64,000 bases of DNA from Distichodus sexfasciatus (lineage: Eukaryota > Chordata > Actinopteri > Characiformes > Distichodontidae), in contig JAVGVS010000056.1 of assembly GCA_032718565.1 (NCBI GenBank), positions 434,001-498,000 on the forward strand. Reading direction: 5' to 3'. The notes beneath the pieces were generated by a model that saw only the letters and a program-made list of their open reading frames with translations, did not search any database and was not told the origin of the DNA. Shown one piece after another: positions 35,501-42,767 of the stretch (the stretch's first letter is position 1; the number at the start of each line of letters is the position of its first letter). Made by a program: the position numbers and the translations under genes.

Positions 35501-37744
35501 AACAGTGCTTCTGAGCGTCGCTTCTTATCTCGTCTACGTCAGTTTCTCATAACATCGGTAAACGGGAGTCCAGAGAAGGTCAGCCTGATACAAGATAAAG
35601 GTTCTTCAATAGCACTAAATCACATCTTGCTACACCTCCCTCACTTCTCCTCTCCTCCCTCTTTCCTGTCTGCCGCACGTAGACGCTTCTAGCCCGGTAA
35701 ATCGAGAGCTGTGCTCCCTAATTTAACTTTAATAATGGCCGCTGTTAGTAGCCACACATTGGCTGGCGGCGAATCACAAATCATTTTAGGCTGCAAATTC
35801 TCTCCCGCCTCTTGGCATTATTACATTCAGGGCCTTTCCCTATAAATAAAACCATTGGTGCGGAGGGAGCAGGAGGGAGAAAGACAGAAATTGAGAGGAG
35901 GGGAGGAACTGAAAAGCAAGGTGAGACTTGCAGGCTGCACGACCAACACCCCAAAACCATCAATCTGGTCAAAATCACATTGTATATGATTTTTATCCAT
36001 GCAGGTACATGTGATAAAACACTGTTGGAGGCTTGACTGAAAATGTTTTAAAGAGAGCACACTGGGCAAAATTTACCGATCAGATTAACCAACATGAGCA
36101 AGATTTGCGGTTAATTGCCCGGCCTTACTACTGACCGCATCACTTAACGTCCACCCCAAGCAAGTCAACAAATCTCTGACTCATCCAGATAAATGTATCA
36201 TGAGAAAATATAGTGATACACAGAAAGGTTACGCGACGGCGAGAGCGCAAAACCCCTCCAAATCCACAACTTAAAGCCTTAAATCCTATCATTGCGGCCT
36301 CAGTGAAGCGTATAATTTGCCCGGCTCTCGCTGACTGCCTTGTGTTTAAATGTCTGTGGGCTGACGGGGATGAGAGTCAAGGGCCTCTTCTGCCAACAAA
36401 GCTGTCATTACGGAAAACAAACTGCTTAGACTCTTACTCATGATCAGATCTGCCTCTGAAGAAAAGCTGGAGGGAGATAGAAGAGGAGGGAGGGAGAGAG
36501 GGAGGGAGGCGAGGGCTGTGGGTTTAGTGATGCTTCACAGAGGTCAGATGTTATTTCTACAGGCTAAGACTTTTCATTTATTCATTTCTTTTAAATCTCA
36601 GGATTCTCGCAGGGCCCGATTTTCTCATTTTCCCTCATGTCCTATTTCATTTGTCTCTACTTAAGAGACAAACCCACAAATGAAATCCAACTGCAAGGGA
36701 TATTTCTTATTAGGTGCTGATGGGAATCAAAGAGACGCTTTTGGATTTTTGCAAATTAAAGCCAGGACCGTGAACGGTCCCGAACATGGGTGAAAATATC
36801 CGAATATACAGAGCTTTAGTTCTACCTGTTTTGTTTTATTTTATTTTTAATAAACAGGGAAGAAAAGCTAATGTTGACATTCTTATGAAAAGTACTGTTT
36901 AGGTTTCATTTACCATTAGCATCTTTGGGCTCCACTCTCCTTGAAAAAGATGACTTCAGTCAAGTTAGAAAAGACTGATTGATCGACGGAAGAAATCTCT
37001 GGCCACGTTTTCTCCACTTTTCCCACCTGTTATTTTCCTTCCCTGCATTCAAACAGCTTCTTGCAGAATTACAAAAAGACCAGATTAATAGTCAACAGCG
37101 AGCCCACACGTTTAAAAGAGCGAATCAGCAGCCGTGACGTTGCCATCACAACAGCAGGCGAAATGTCACAACGCTTTCACTCGTTCTGTGCCCCCCACCC
37201 CAAACCTGCACCACCTTCCAAAATCAAGCTATGAAACAGTCACGCACGCCACCGTTCTGACCTTTTCACCCACAGAGCTTTAAAAGCCTACCAAGCTTCT
37301 CGAGCATCACAATAGCAGGGGTTTGCTTAAGCGCTTCGTTTAACATCATGAATGTGAACATCGTAGTGGCATCGTAGTAACAGCATGAAAAAGGTGTCAG
37401 GAAACAGCCCCCGGCTCCCGATCCGACGCTGTGATGTCTCTAGGGGGAATTTGAAGCAGATGTAATGAGAACATTTGAAACGAGATGAGACAGAGATTGG
37501 GAGATGTAGAGCATCACTTTCGCTACCTCCTTGTTGGTTCTCACGGACACAGAGCCCTGTTATAGGAAATCACGCCTCTCACACCATCACTGAGAATTTT
37601 TCATGAGTGCAAGTGAAGGAATGGCACACACTCATGATACTGAGGGTTCCAGGGTTTGTGTGTGTGTGTGTGTGTATGATCTTACCTGAGGAATCGCAGT
37701 GGCTCTGTGGTCTCAGTCTCCTTTTCACTGGGGCTGTGGTTCAT
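5363..37744 (-). CDS. yjefn3: yjefn3: YjeF N-terminal domain-containing protein 3 (AIBP/NAXE-like), complete, 6 coding exons
   Basis: Six exons join to 246 codons with all phases compatible: 37744-37686, 12467-12359, 7255-7145, 6040-5927, 5804-5654, 5559-5363. The protein opens MNHSPSEKE and is almost wholly a YjeF_N Rossmann-like domain. Family landmarks are RDYRFGQQQLIEIWGHA (about residues 33-49), VCARHLRLFEYEPTIFYPKR (85-104), EKMDIPFLSYLPTE (118-131), LVIDAILG (141-148) and LDVPSGWD (177-184). The family includes NAXE, which epimerises R-NAD(P)HX; fish YJEFN3/AIBP2 is reported to bind ApoA1 and promote cholesterol efflux from endothelium. Here the NAXE nucleotide motif NNGGDG is replaced by QNGAIG (78-83), while Asp144 is kept, so epimerase activity is doubtful. 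No targeting peptide is evident. It is YJEFN3 rather than NAXE because of FEYEP, DAILGP and neighbouring gatad2a. Length is normal for the family. Intron 1 is very long (25.2 kb). Confidence 0.95.
5654..5804 (-). CDS. yjefn3: yjefn3 coding exon 5 (residues 132-181 plus 1 nt)
   Basis: The acceptor is TTGTTCAG|GTC and the donor is CCCTCAG|GTATAT. It encodes VQLINDAYNLVIDAILGPE and, near its end, QVKIPIASLDVPS. Asp144 of VIDAILG matches the conserved Asp of NAXE (VDAIFG). The following NAXE-type GFSFKG loop is replaced by PETELK, another departure from the enzyme. Confidence 0.95.
5927..6040 (-). CDS. yjefn3: yjefn3 coding exon 4 (residues 94-131)
   Basis: The exon is 114 nt, phase 0 at both ends, with acceptor CCGTGCAG and donor ACTGAG|GTAGG. 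It encodes EYEPTIFYPKRSTHSLHQDF followed by TVQCEKMDIPFLSYLPTE. The YEPTIFYPKR and CEKMDIPF strings are strongly conserved in NAXE and YJEFN3. Confidence 0.95.
7145..7255 (-). CDS. yjefn3: yjefn3 coding exon 3 (residues 57-93)
   Basis: The exon is 111 nt, phase 0 at both ends, with acceptor CCCTACAG and donor CTGTTT|GTAAGT. It encodes AYPLSSLSKKQPTVLVICGP, then DQNGAIGLVCARHLRLF. The segment GPDQNGAIGL aligns with GPGNNGGDGL of NAXE. Asn, Gly and Asp of that loop are replaced by Gln78, Ala81 and Ile82. Confidence 0.95.
8950..9300. mobile_element. MITE relative (reverse orientation) interrupted by the 199-bp duplicated block
   Basis: TCGTTCTTAAAAAGACATTT at the left and GTTTAAGGTTTGTTCCTAGG at the right match the reverse complement of the 57.7-kb copy. 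Between them lies a 199-bp insert (about 9023-9221) bounded by two copies of a 25-bp repeat. Confidence 0.5.
9023..9221 (+). repeat. 199-bp duplicated block, copy 1
   Basis: Aligned by eye to 10822-11020, the two 199-base copies differ at about five positions, with no gaps (about 97 percent identity). Copy 1 is flanked by the direct repeat GCAATATTYATGAGGATTCT plus GACAT at 9000-9024 and 9219-9243. Function unknown; no open frame and no tRNA-like head. Confidence 0.9.
9329..9613 (+). repeat. Interspersed SINE-like repeat, family C
   Basis: GGCGGCATGGTGGCGAGG, B-box-like CCCGGGTTCGATCC, GTGTGGAGTTTGCATGCTCT, CCTGCGGTGTGTTGGCGCCT, and an end in a GAATGAATGA run. Two more copies at 21958-22297 and 39027-39350 confirm the family. 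Confidence 0.75.
10822..11020 (+). repeat. 199-bp duplicated block, copy 2
   Basis: Same orientation as copy 1 and 1.8 kb away, within yjefn3 intron 2. It starts ATGTCTGACCTCCAATGCAT and ends CACCAGCAGTAGCA. Its flanks share nothing with the flanks of copy 1, so this may be the source locus. Confidence 0.9.
11225..11368 (+). repeat. Degenerate short tandem repeat, core AGTACCAAANTTAAAAG
   Basis: About five to six units of roughly 20-30 bases occur in a row: TTAGTACCAAAATTTAAAAG, TTTGTGCCAAATTTAAAACG, CCAGTACCAAAAAGTAAAAG, TTAGTACCAAACTTAAAAGA, CTACCAAACATAAAAGGG, TACCAAACTCAAAAG. No unique spacers, so not a CRISPR array. Confidence 0.7.
11640..12225 (-). mobile_element. Penelope-like retroelement 3' remnant with GIY-YIG endonuclease fragment
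   Basis: On minus, translation of about 12222-11995 gives DDYLDVYIVKTK, a stop, then PFHKYMAQH, and after a frameshift KNVHILDREDRWIERGLKEA and IYVQL. This matches the GIY-YIG (LYIGETKQ...MAQHR) and HILDREDRWxERGxKEAI strings of vertebrate Penelope-like elements. Stops and at least one frameshift show it is dead. Downstream sequence (11640-11990) resembles the element's 3' region, with ...GAAAAAGTCTTTCAGATGAG. It lies in yjefn3 intron 2, antisense to nothing. Confidence 0.7.
12359..12467 (-). CDS. yjefn3: yjefn3 coding exon 2 (residues 20-56)
   Basis: The acceptor is CTCTCTAG|C at 12468/12467 and the donor is ACCAAG|GTGAGC at 12359/12358. It encodes KTEMAAIESELLRDYRFG, then QQQLIEIWGHACAIAITK. 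This is the hallmark first helix of the YjeF_N domain (LxxYRFGQQQLIEIWGHA), diagnostic for the NAXE/YJEFN3 family. Confidence 0.95.
13656..13790. mobile_element. Fragment of the same MITE family
   Basis: ACCGTTCTTTAAAATACATT, TATTCTTAAAACCC and TATTAAAGGTTTGTTCCTTG match, in order, the reverse complement of the 57.7-kb copy. No intact terminal inverted repeats. Confidence 0.45.
14330..14750 (+). repeat. AT-rich tandem array, about three diverged units of roughly 110-160 bp
   Basis: Each unit carries, in order, AAGTATCAAGTACCTTAGTA-like, ATTTAAATAAGTGAAATTAG-like, and AATTTAACTGTTAATCATGCCTACTGCT-like motifs (the last at about 14405, weakly at 14560, and about 14705). Units have diverged by substitutions and small indels. 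Confidence 0.6.
15306..15332 (+). repeat. CA microsatellite
   Basis: Uninterrupted CACACA run after CACACACATA, within yjefn3 intron 1. No other feature nearby. Confidence 0.9.
16263..16500 (-). mobile_element. tRNA-derived SINE, family A
   Basis: Read on minus, a tRNA-like head (GTAACGGTTGGGTG..., B-box-like GGTCGCAGGTCCGAATCC) is followed by GCAAGGTACCGTCCCCAAGC, then GATGGGTTAAATGCAGAGGT and a tail CAGTGACAAATAATCACTCA. The same order occurs at 31832-32070 and 35001-35265. Confidence 0.75.
16706..16817 (+). repeat. Dispersed duplicated segment, copy 1
   Basis: TGTCAAAAGGAGCACAACTT...GCTCACAACTTCTTG...AGTCAAG...TGCAGTGAAATA matches 19479-19589 in order with small indels. A trailing GAAAGTGTGTGGCCTC (16851-) also matches 19715-19730. 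An unrecognised intronic repeat. Confidence 0.65.
17891..18030 (+). repeat. Second dispersed duplicated segment, copy 1
   Basis: GTCATTGTGGTTTAATACTTAGC...GGATGAGAGCATCT...TTTAATCTCACAGGTCTCCAT...CTCTGTCTCTCAAAA aligns with 19071-19155, with an extra stretch of about 40 bases in this copy. Confidence 0.55.
19071..19155 (+). repeat. Second dispersed duplicated segment, copy 2
   Basis: GTCACTGTGGTTAAACACTTAGC...GGATGACAGCATCTTAATCTCACAGATCCCCAT...CTCTGTCTGTCAAAA matches 17891-18030. Both belong to one local repeat cluster in yjefn3 intron 1. Confidence 0.55.
19479..19589 (+). repeat. Dispersed duplicated segment, copy 2
   Basis: Same orientation partner of 16706-16817. Key shared strings are CTGTCAAAAGGAGCACAACT and AGCTCACAACTTCTTGATAA. 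Confidence 0.65.
21958..22297 (+). repeat. Interspersed SINE-like repeat, family C
   Basis: It contains CGCCTCACAGCGAGAAGGTC, GGAGTTTGCATGCTCTCCCC, GTTTCCTCTGGTTGCTCTGG and a terminal GAATGAATGAATG run. More complete in the middle than the 9.3-kb copy. Confidence 0.75.
23078..23156 (+). repeat. Short fragment of a common fish interspersed repeat
   Basis: CTTCTTCCTCTTTCGGCTTT, CGCCACAGCGAATCATCTGT and TTAGTCCTATCA resemble a widespread fish repeat containing GGGGTCGCCACAGCGGATCA. Assigned from general recall; only the fragment is present. Confidence 0.4.
25541..26608. mobile_element. Non-autonomous hAT-type DNA transposon, 1068 bp
   Basis: Ends are TAGAGATGGGCCGATACC on the left and GATCGGCTACATCTCTA on the right, i.e. 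8-bp perfect terminal inverted repeats (TAGAGATG) with further similarity inside. The flanks GTAAATGC (25533-25540) and GTAAATAC (26609-26616) match at 7 of 8 bases, as expected for an old hAT 8-bp target-site duplication. Subterminal CCGATAC/GATCGG motifs recur. No transposase frame is present. Confidence 0.85.
27791..27886. mobile_element. Solo right end of the hAT family seen at 53804-54999
   Basis: This 96-bp segment aligns without gaps to 54904-54999, including the CTGCCATTGCATCGATGCAGA palindromic core and terminal TTTCAACACCTCTA. No matching left terminus lies upstream, so it is a truncated relic. A SINE tail abuts its right end. Confidence 0.7.
27886..27990 (+). mobile_element. SINE family A tail fragment
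   Basis: ATGGGTTAAATGCAGAGGTC then ACATTTCTGTGCTGTGTTC match the 3' part of the full SINE copies. The tRNA head is absent. It directly abuts a solo hAT end at 27886. Confidence 0.6.
28185..28822. mobile_element. DNA transposon-like element with about 38-bp TIRs beginning TGTGAC, 638 bp
   Basis: The left end TGTGACCCTCCACGGCAATA continues CCAGTCGCTTGTCG. The reverse complement of the right end is TGTGACTCTGCACAGCAAAA then CCAGTTGCTTGTCG. The two ends align along about 34-38 bp with few mismatches. The flanks are AT-rich (TATA/AATA), so the target duplication is ambiguous. No transposase frame. The superfamily was not assigned. Confidence 0.75.
29545..29837. mobile_element. hAT-like element fragment ending in ATGAAACACCTCTA
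   Basis: The right end CACCTCTA and repeated ATACATTGAT/ATCGTTATAATATCG motifs resemble hAT subterminal sequence. The stretch AGGTTAAGCTCAGGA...GTTAAATCAGCAT is shared, with divergence, with 32190-32290. The left end and target duplication are not clear. Confidence 0.4.
31799..32390. mobile_element. hAT-like fragment interrupted by a SINE
   Basis: It begins TAGGGGCGTAACGATACAAC, a common type of fish hAT terminus. After about 30 bp it is interrupted by a SINE (about 31832-32070), and then continues with sequence related to 29545-29837 (GTTAAATCAGCATCTGGT). The right terminus is degraded. Confidence 0.45.
31832..32070 (+). mobile_element. tRNA-derived SINE, family A
   Basis: Head GGGGCAGTTGGTAGCATAAC, B-box-like GGTCGCTGACTTGAATCCC, body GAGCAAGGTACTGTCCCCAA and GATGGGTCGAAAGCAGAGGT, tail CACAATGACAAATAATCACT. 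It is inserted within a hAT-like fragment. Confidence 0.75.
33010..33205 (+). mobile_element. tRNA-derived SINE, family B
   Basis: A tRNA-like head (GGTGGTCTAGTGGTTAGGAT with A box; B box GTGGGTTCGAATTC) is followed by a common fish SINE core (GGGTCCCTGAGCAAGACCCT, TAACCCCAAGTTGCTC). The tail ATAGGCCGGTGTCCAACAAA resembles an L2-type 3' end. Not a tRNA gene, because no acceptor stem closes. Confidence 0.75.
34587..34977 (+). mobile_element. Internally deleted Tc1/mariner-like transposon, 391 bp
   Basis: The left end CAGCGATCAGCCACAACATT and the reverse complement of the right end CACTGATTGACTATAACATT form TIRs, with TA dinucleotides on both flanks (34585-34586 and 34978-34979). The interior (about 34715-34890) is recognisable as the degraded start of a Tc1-like transposase region (GGCCAAATTGTGATGATGAC...). 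The rest of the transposase is deleted and the frame is broken. Confidence 0.7.
35001..35265 (-). mobile_element. tRNA-derived SINE, family A
   Basis: Read on minus, head GCAGTTGGTATCATAACGGT, B-box-like GGTCGCCGATTCAAATCCC, body CCAAGCACTGCTCCCC-like sequence and tail TGACAAATAATCACTCA. The tail unit is partly doubled (GAGTGATTATTT twice at 35001-35030). Confidence 0.7.
37656..37676 (+). repeat. TG microsatellite just inside yjefn3 intron 1
   Basis: A TG run on plus is CA on the transcribed strand and starts about 9 bases after the exon 1 donor (37686/37685). Confidence 0.9.
37686..37744 (-). CDS. yjefn3: yjefn3 coding exon 1 (residues 1-19 plus 2 nt)
   Basis: The start codon ATG is 37744-37742, and the short acidic leader MNHSPSEKETETTEPLRFL follows. 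The donor is CTCAG|GTAAG at 37686/37685, leaving AG to be completed by the first C of exon 2 to make Ser20. The start is chosen because it is the only Met opening the frame that splices into the YjeF_N exons, and the leader resembles other fish YJEFN3 proteins. Upstream sequence is GA-rich and promoter-like. Confidence 0.88.
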
Positions 37745-37789
37745 CTTTGCCAGGCAGCGACGAGCCGGGAGCAGGTGATGAGATTCAGC

Positions 37790-38060
37790 CGTGGATGCTT
37801 CTGCGCCAGTCAGGCTGCTCTCCTTTCTCTCTCTCTCTCTCTTTCACGCTCACGCTCTCTCTCTTTCTCAAAGCCTCTCCTCTCCCGCTCTAGCTCAATG
37901 GCTGATAAATCGGGGCTCCACGCGTGGATCAGCTGCCCTTGCTGTCACTGTTAGCCAATTAAGAAGCAGGGAGATGCGACGAGAGGCGCCTGATTGGCCG
38001 AACGCCCTGACGCTACTGGACCAGTCAGCTGGAGAATACAAACAGCTTTCCGAGAGCACA
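37790..38060 (-). promoter_or_regulatory. yjefn3: Probable yjefn3 promoter and 5' UTR region
   Basis: Immediately upstream of the start codon lies a GA/CT-rich tract (about 37815-37870). Two CCAAT boxes in opposite orientations follow at 37955-37959 and 37993-37997, in a GC-richer setting than the flanking introns. No convincing TATA box is seen. The transcription start cannot be placed from sequence alone. Confidence 0.45.
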
Positions 38061-38082
38061 CACACACACACACACACACACT
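38058..38082 (+). repeat. CA microsatellite upstream of yjefn3
   Basis: A run of CACACA about 60 bases beyond the second CCAAT box of the yjefn3 promoter region. Confidence 0.9.
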
Positions 38083-38099
38083 TGCACGCTAATATGCAG

Positions 38100-40900
38100 C
38101 AGTCACATCACAGTTCAGTTCATCCCTGACAATGTGGAAAATTTCACAAATCATTTGAATACTGATAATCCTGCATAATCCTTCTTCCACCAGACTAGCA
38201 GTGCAAATCTTGAGCTTCTTTTGGAATCCAAAGATTTTTAGGTTACTGTGATTATTCTAAATTACTGTATTATTTATCACAATTCAATTTAATAAGAGTA
38301 TAAAGGTAACATTTTATTTAATTACAGTAGATTGACAGTAGTAAAACATTGGATTCCAAGTCAAGATCAATATTTGCACTGCTAATATGTTTAATGATGA
38401 TAATAATAATGTCCAAAAGGAAGATATTTTTAGTTTCACATTTATAACAGCGTTCTCTCGGCGTGCTGGATAAACTTGAGGGTGAACACTGCCTCCTTTT
38501 GGACATAGTGCGTCGTTACGTGTTACCACATGGACTGGTAAAAAGAGGTAACACTGTCAACTGGTGATAATGAAACACGTCTTAGCTCAGTCACAGATTG
38601 CTAGGAACCCAATAAAATGTACAAACACTTCAGACAAATGTGGTGAAAACTGGACAGTGACATTGTCATCACCTAATTTTGAAATGACAGGGATGGAAAG
38701 GAAGGTAAAGAGTATAATGATTAAAATGTTAATCTTGAAACCAGAATTGTTTGTAGTTTCTTCGCAAACTGGGAGGAGATATTCCTGTTTTCATAATTAA
38801 ATACAGACTAAAGTCAATTATCAAAATAATCCAATCCAGGGCCATTTTGCAGTTACAAACGATGGACAATGAAACAATGAATGACAATGAAATGGACAGA
38901 GAGACGTAAAACACTGTCAAAAATTTGCAAATAAAAACCTACATTAAGCATTGTTTAGATGAACCAACAGCTCACTGTGTCTTTTAGTCAGTACTGAAAT
39001 CAGTGAAAATTAAAACTCAGCCCAAGACATTCGTTCATTCATTTATTTATTCATTATCCGAACCTCTTAATCCCAACTGGGGTCGTGGGGGACCGGGAAC
39101 TATGGACGCAAGGTGGGGACAAATCCTGGTCAGGCACCAACACACCACAGGGCACACACTCGCACACTCATTCACACCAATTTAGAATCGGCAGATAATC
39201 GATATAGCATACTTTTGGACTGTGGGAGTTAACCGAAGCAACCAGAGGAAACCCACGCAAAAACAGGGAGTGCACACAAACTAACACAGCAAGGCCCTAC
39301 GGCCGGCCAGGAGCTCGAACCCAGGACCCTCTCGCAGTGAGGCGGCAGCGCTTAGTTCAAAACACTTCAGTTTGGGTGAAACTTCTAAGCTGACTATAAC
39401 CTCCACAGTCGTGTTGCCAAAAAATCGCGAACACTGCAGCCAAACTAAACAATTCAACATTCACCCATCTGCTGAGAAAGTCATCAGGGAATTAGAATAA
39501 TTTTTTTATATTCATGACCGCAGCCTTACAAAATTTACATTTCTGAATGGAAAAAAAAGCAACGCCAACAATCCAGTATTTAATACTAAACACAGAACAT
39601 GGATTAAGTTTTGACCACTCGACCTTTATGGAGAACCTGTGTGTCTCAAAACAGATCGAAATAAACTGCTTTCTGGTCTGGGTGCACTGGGAAAGCAAAG
39701 TGCTCTAGTACACACAAAAATGATCTGGACCTAATCTGGAATATGCACATTCGAAGTATCAAGAATCAACAGCTGTAAGGAATCAATTAGATTAAAGTCA
39801 AGCTGGACACCATGTCACGTCTTAATCAAACTGCCGATCCCTAAAAGTCACCAGCGTTAATTACACTTGTGCCACAGGGGCGTCATTCTCATTCTCCGAG
39901 TCATAGTTCATGTTTGTGAAATTACATTGTTAAAGAACCTGCTGTCGCTTCACCAGTCAACTGCAGCAGAGTGTACAACATAACAGCTGTGTAAAGCTGA
40001 CATCCTTCTTCTGGATACTTTTAGATGATTAGCAAGTGAGACTGATATAGAATGTCTTCAAACAGGTGTGAAGTTTTGGAATAATTCCAATAGCCGGCTA
40101 TTATTTATCAGTGTTAATACAAGTGCAGTACAAGAACTCATCACAGTCCAGAAGCCCCAACTTCACACGCTGTAGTTCCGTTTCTGCATTAAACATAATC
40201 CTGAATCCCTGAATAATCCTGAATTAAACTGTTTTGAAAATAAAGTTCGACTTGAATTTTTATTCATCTTTTGGAGCAAAGGTTTGTTGTTTAGCAACTT
40301 CCTTCCTCTAAAATACAGTTAGAAAACATGCTACTGGCTGCTCTTCAACATTTGCAGTCCTTAGGTTTTGACCCTGCGAACGTGGTGAGAGAATATCAGA
40401 CCAAATAAAGACAATTAGGGTATTTTCTGAAGTTAACTAAGAGAGATCAATGGTAACGAACTAGCAGTGTTGCAGCGAATGTTCAAGTTCCCAATCTTAT
40501 AGGAAAGAGGCAAAATCACTGTGGAAAAGATGAAGCCTATGTGCGGAATGAGACTGACTGACATTTCATCCCAAATGGCTGAGAACAGACTTTTGATGGC
40601 CCAGTTCAAAATACTTTAAAGGAGCCATGTCTTGACTTGTCTTAAAACAATGAAAGTTTCAGCTACTGTACAAAATCTGAATGAGTTATTTTACATGACA
40701 GTCCTATTAAAAGTAAAACTATATTAAAAATGCAAAAAATGATGTAAAGTTGGTGATAAATCTGTTTTTTGTTTTTAAATAGACATAGAACAATAGAACT
40801 GATTAATCTCCAACTTATCATACAGATGGAACCTGAATGGTGAGTAGGAACACCTTGCATTCAGGGGCTTACTGAGCATCTCCAACAGCAGAGTGAAAAC
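38100..40900. other. Intergenic spacer between gatad2a and yjefn3
   Basis: This lies between the predicted gatad2a 3' end and the yjefn3 promoter. It contains a CA repeat at its left edge (38058-38082) and an interspersed SINE-like repeat (39027-39350, minus). The rest is AT-rich and shows no coding exon. No ndufa13 or tssk6 coding sequence, which lie here in human, was recognised. Confidence 0.55.
39027..39350 (-). repeat. Interspersed SINE-like repeat, family C
   Basis: Reverse orientation copy: a CATTCATTTATTTATTCATT tail at the left, AACCAGAGGAAACCCACGC in the middle, and CTCGCAGTGAGGCGGCAGCG at the right. Confidence 0.75.
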
Positions 40901-42633
40901 GAACAATAGCTTAAATTTAGTTTTTATTATAATCATTAACTGACAGACCAGAAATAAATGAAAAAGGGGGAATCTTTTTTGTACAATTCATAAAAGGGTT
41001 GCGCGGCTGCAAACAGCGCGAACATCCCAGGACAATGGAATGGTGTTAGTTCTCAGCAGCAGCAGCAGCAGGCAGTAGAAACATCAGCAGTCTGAAACAG
41101 AGGCTCCACTCTACAGGCAGCTACAGCCCTGAGAGATGGGCTTGAGAAAATGGTAAGGATCTGACAAGACAGGTGCTAGTGGGAGATAAGAGTCGACCCC
41201 ATCCTGGCTATATTCTTTTTTTTTTTAAATCTTCTGTCCAGTGTGGGGCTCGGGGATGGACGAGGAACTACAGTAACCGAATCGTATTAGGATTAACAGT
41301 GTTTGGAGATTGCGGTCATATTTATAAGGTTTCTCATTGTGACTTTTTGCCTGAAAGATTCGTAAAAAATAAAGACTGATTTGTGCCGACCTGCATGAGG
41401 TTTACTTAGTAGCATGAACATTACGTGCCTCAGTCATAAATAAATCTGGAATAAATCTTGTTGCATGTAGTCTTCAATCTGTACTAAAGAAGCATCGGTA
41501 AGATCCAACAGTTTGGGCCACTGGAGTATCCTTCATTTAAAGTGAACTATTTTAAATATCCCCATGTACAGACAAACCTAAAGGCAATAAAATAAAAGAA
41601 TGAAAGAGGAAAAAAAAAAAAAAAAACGCACCACAAACTTAACCAAAAAGCTTCATAAGATGTACCATCCCTTGCCCATTATGCCTCTGCAAAACCATGC
41701 CATCACGTTCACCAGATTTTATCAAGCAAAAGAAGCAGTTTCTTTGCGGCATTTCATCACCTCCCTCCTCCCCCTCCCCCAAAACTCGGTTACATTCCCC
41801 AGCGCCCCCCCATGTTAAACTTACAAAAAAGAATTTAAGTATTTAAAAATACACACTAAACTGGCAGATGTAAAACCACCTCAACAGTATAACAATACCT
41901 TTTAACTGGGGCCCTCAAAAAAGGGGGCCAGCACAAAAGGGGGCGGAATGAGTCCATAAAGTAAGCCAAAAACCAAAGATCTGACATCAGAGTTACATAC
42001 TTGCACTCTCATAGCATTCGTTAAGAGGCAGAAAGTGTGCACCCCAGAGAAAACTGAAAAGCTGAAGCATTCTCTTTAGTACACAGATGATCCACAGAGT
42101 TTCTTTTTTTTTTTTTTTTTTAAAGAAAAAAAGGACGTATCCTGGCTCTATGTGCAGTCTGAACACCTCCGAAATCATCACATGGAAGCATTCAAAGCTT
42201 CCCCCCAAAAAACGGAGGTGGTCTATCACTGATTTTGTGTTACTACAAGCCTCACATCACCTGCAGAGCCTCTAGCAGCCTCAACCTGATGCGAAGATGA
42301 AAATGAAGTTGAAGATGACAGTGGGGTTGGAGCATCGTCGCCGGTGTGGGTTCACTAGGGTCACTGCGGTTAACGGCAGAAAACTGAATGTTACACAAGT
42401 CCAGATCAAAAAAGGTCCGACGTCTCCTTTAACGACGATCCTCGGCCCGGTCTCTCAGGAACTTCTGTCCTGTAGTTCTGTGGACTTGTCTTTTTGTTAT
42501 TATTGCTCTGTAGCTGGTTATTGGGAACATCAATATCCAACTGCTGTCTGAAGTCAGGATTATTATAAGGAGAGATTATTTCATTGCTGAAGGGTGGCAG
42601 AGCGGCGGTGGTGGTGGTGGGGTTTGGGGGTTG
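40900..42633 (-). other. gatad2a: Probable gatad2a 3' UTR
   Basis: About 1.7 kb of non-coding sequence follows the stop. It includes homopolymer tracts (poly-T on plus about 42100-42120, poly-A about 41610-41627) and a CAG run near 41057-41071. An AATAAA (minus) at 40928-40923 is the best distal polyadenylation signal. The end is inferred; transcript ends are not visible from DNA. Confidence 0.45.
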
Positions 42634-42767
42634 TTATTTCCATGTGTTTGTGGTTTGGGAGATGGAGCGGGAGGGGATCATGTCCAAGAGATACTCCCGC
42701 TGGCGATCCACGGGGGAGGTGGTCTTGTGTACAGAGAGGCTGGGGTTGACGTAGGCCATGGTGACGC
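42634..42767 (-). CDS. gatad2a: gatad2a terminal coding exon 10 (residues 596-639, stop)
   Basis: The acceptor is CTCTCTAG|GC. It encodes VTMAYVNPSLSVHKTTSPVD, then RQREYLLDMIPSRSISQTTN and TWK, with TAA at 42636-42634. DRQREYLLDMIP is the conserved p66 C-terminal motif, and the TWK end resembles GATAD2A. Confidence 0.96.

Larger units (their letters stand above)
12468..37685 (-). other. yjefn3: yjefn3 intron 1 (25.2 kb)
   Basis: A single GT-AG intron separates the 19-codon first exon from the YjeF_N domain exons. It holds many mobile-element remnants listed separately (SINEs at 16.3, 31.8, 33.0 and 35.0 kb; hAT at 25.5 kb; TIR element at 28.2 kb; Tc1-like at 34.6 kb). Long simple tracts also occur. 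Non-repetitive stretches around 29.9-30.9, 35.7-36.4 and 37.0-37.5 kb look like ordinary sequence with possible regulatory content. No convincing exon of another gene was found on either strand. Confidence 0.8.

Noticed and set aside
37607..38129. Open frames on plus across the yjefn3 promoter
   Set aside because: They translate CT and CA simple repeats (Ser/Leu and Thr/His runs) and have no supporting structure.
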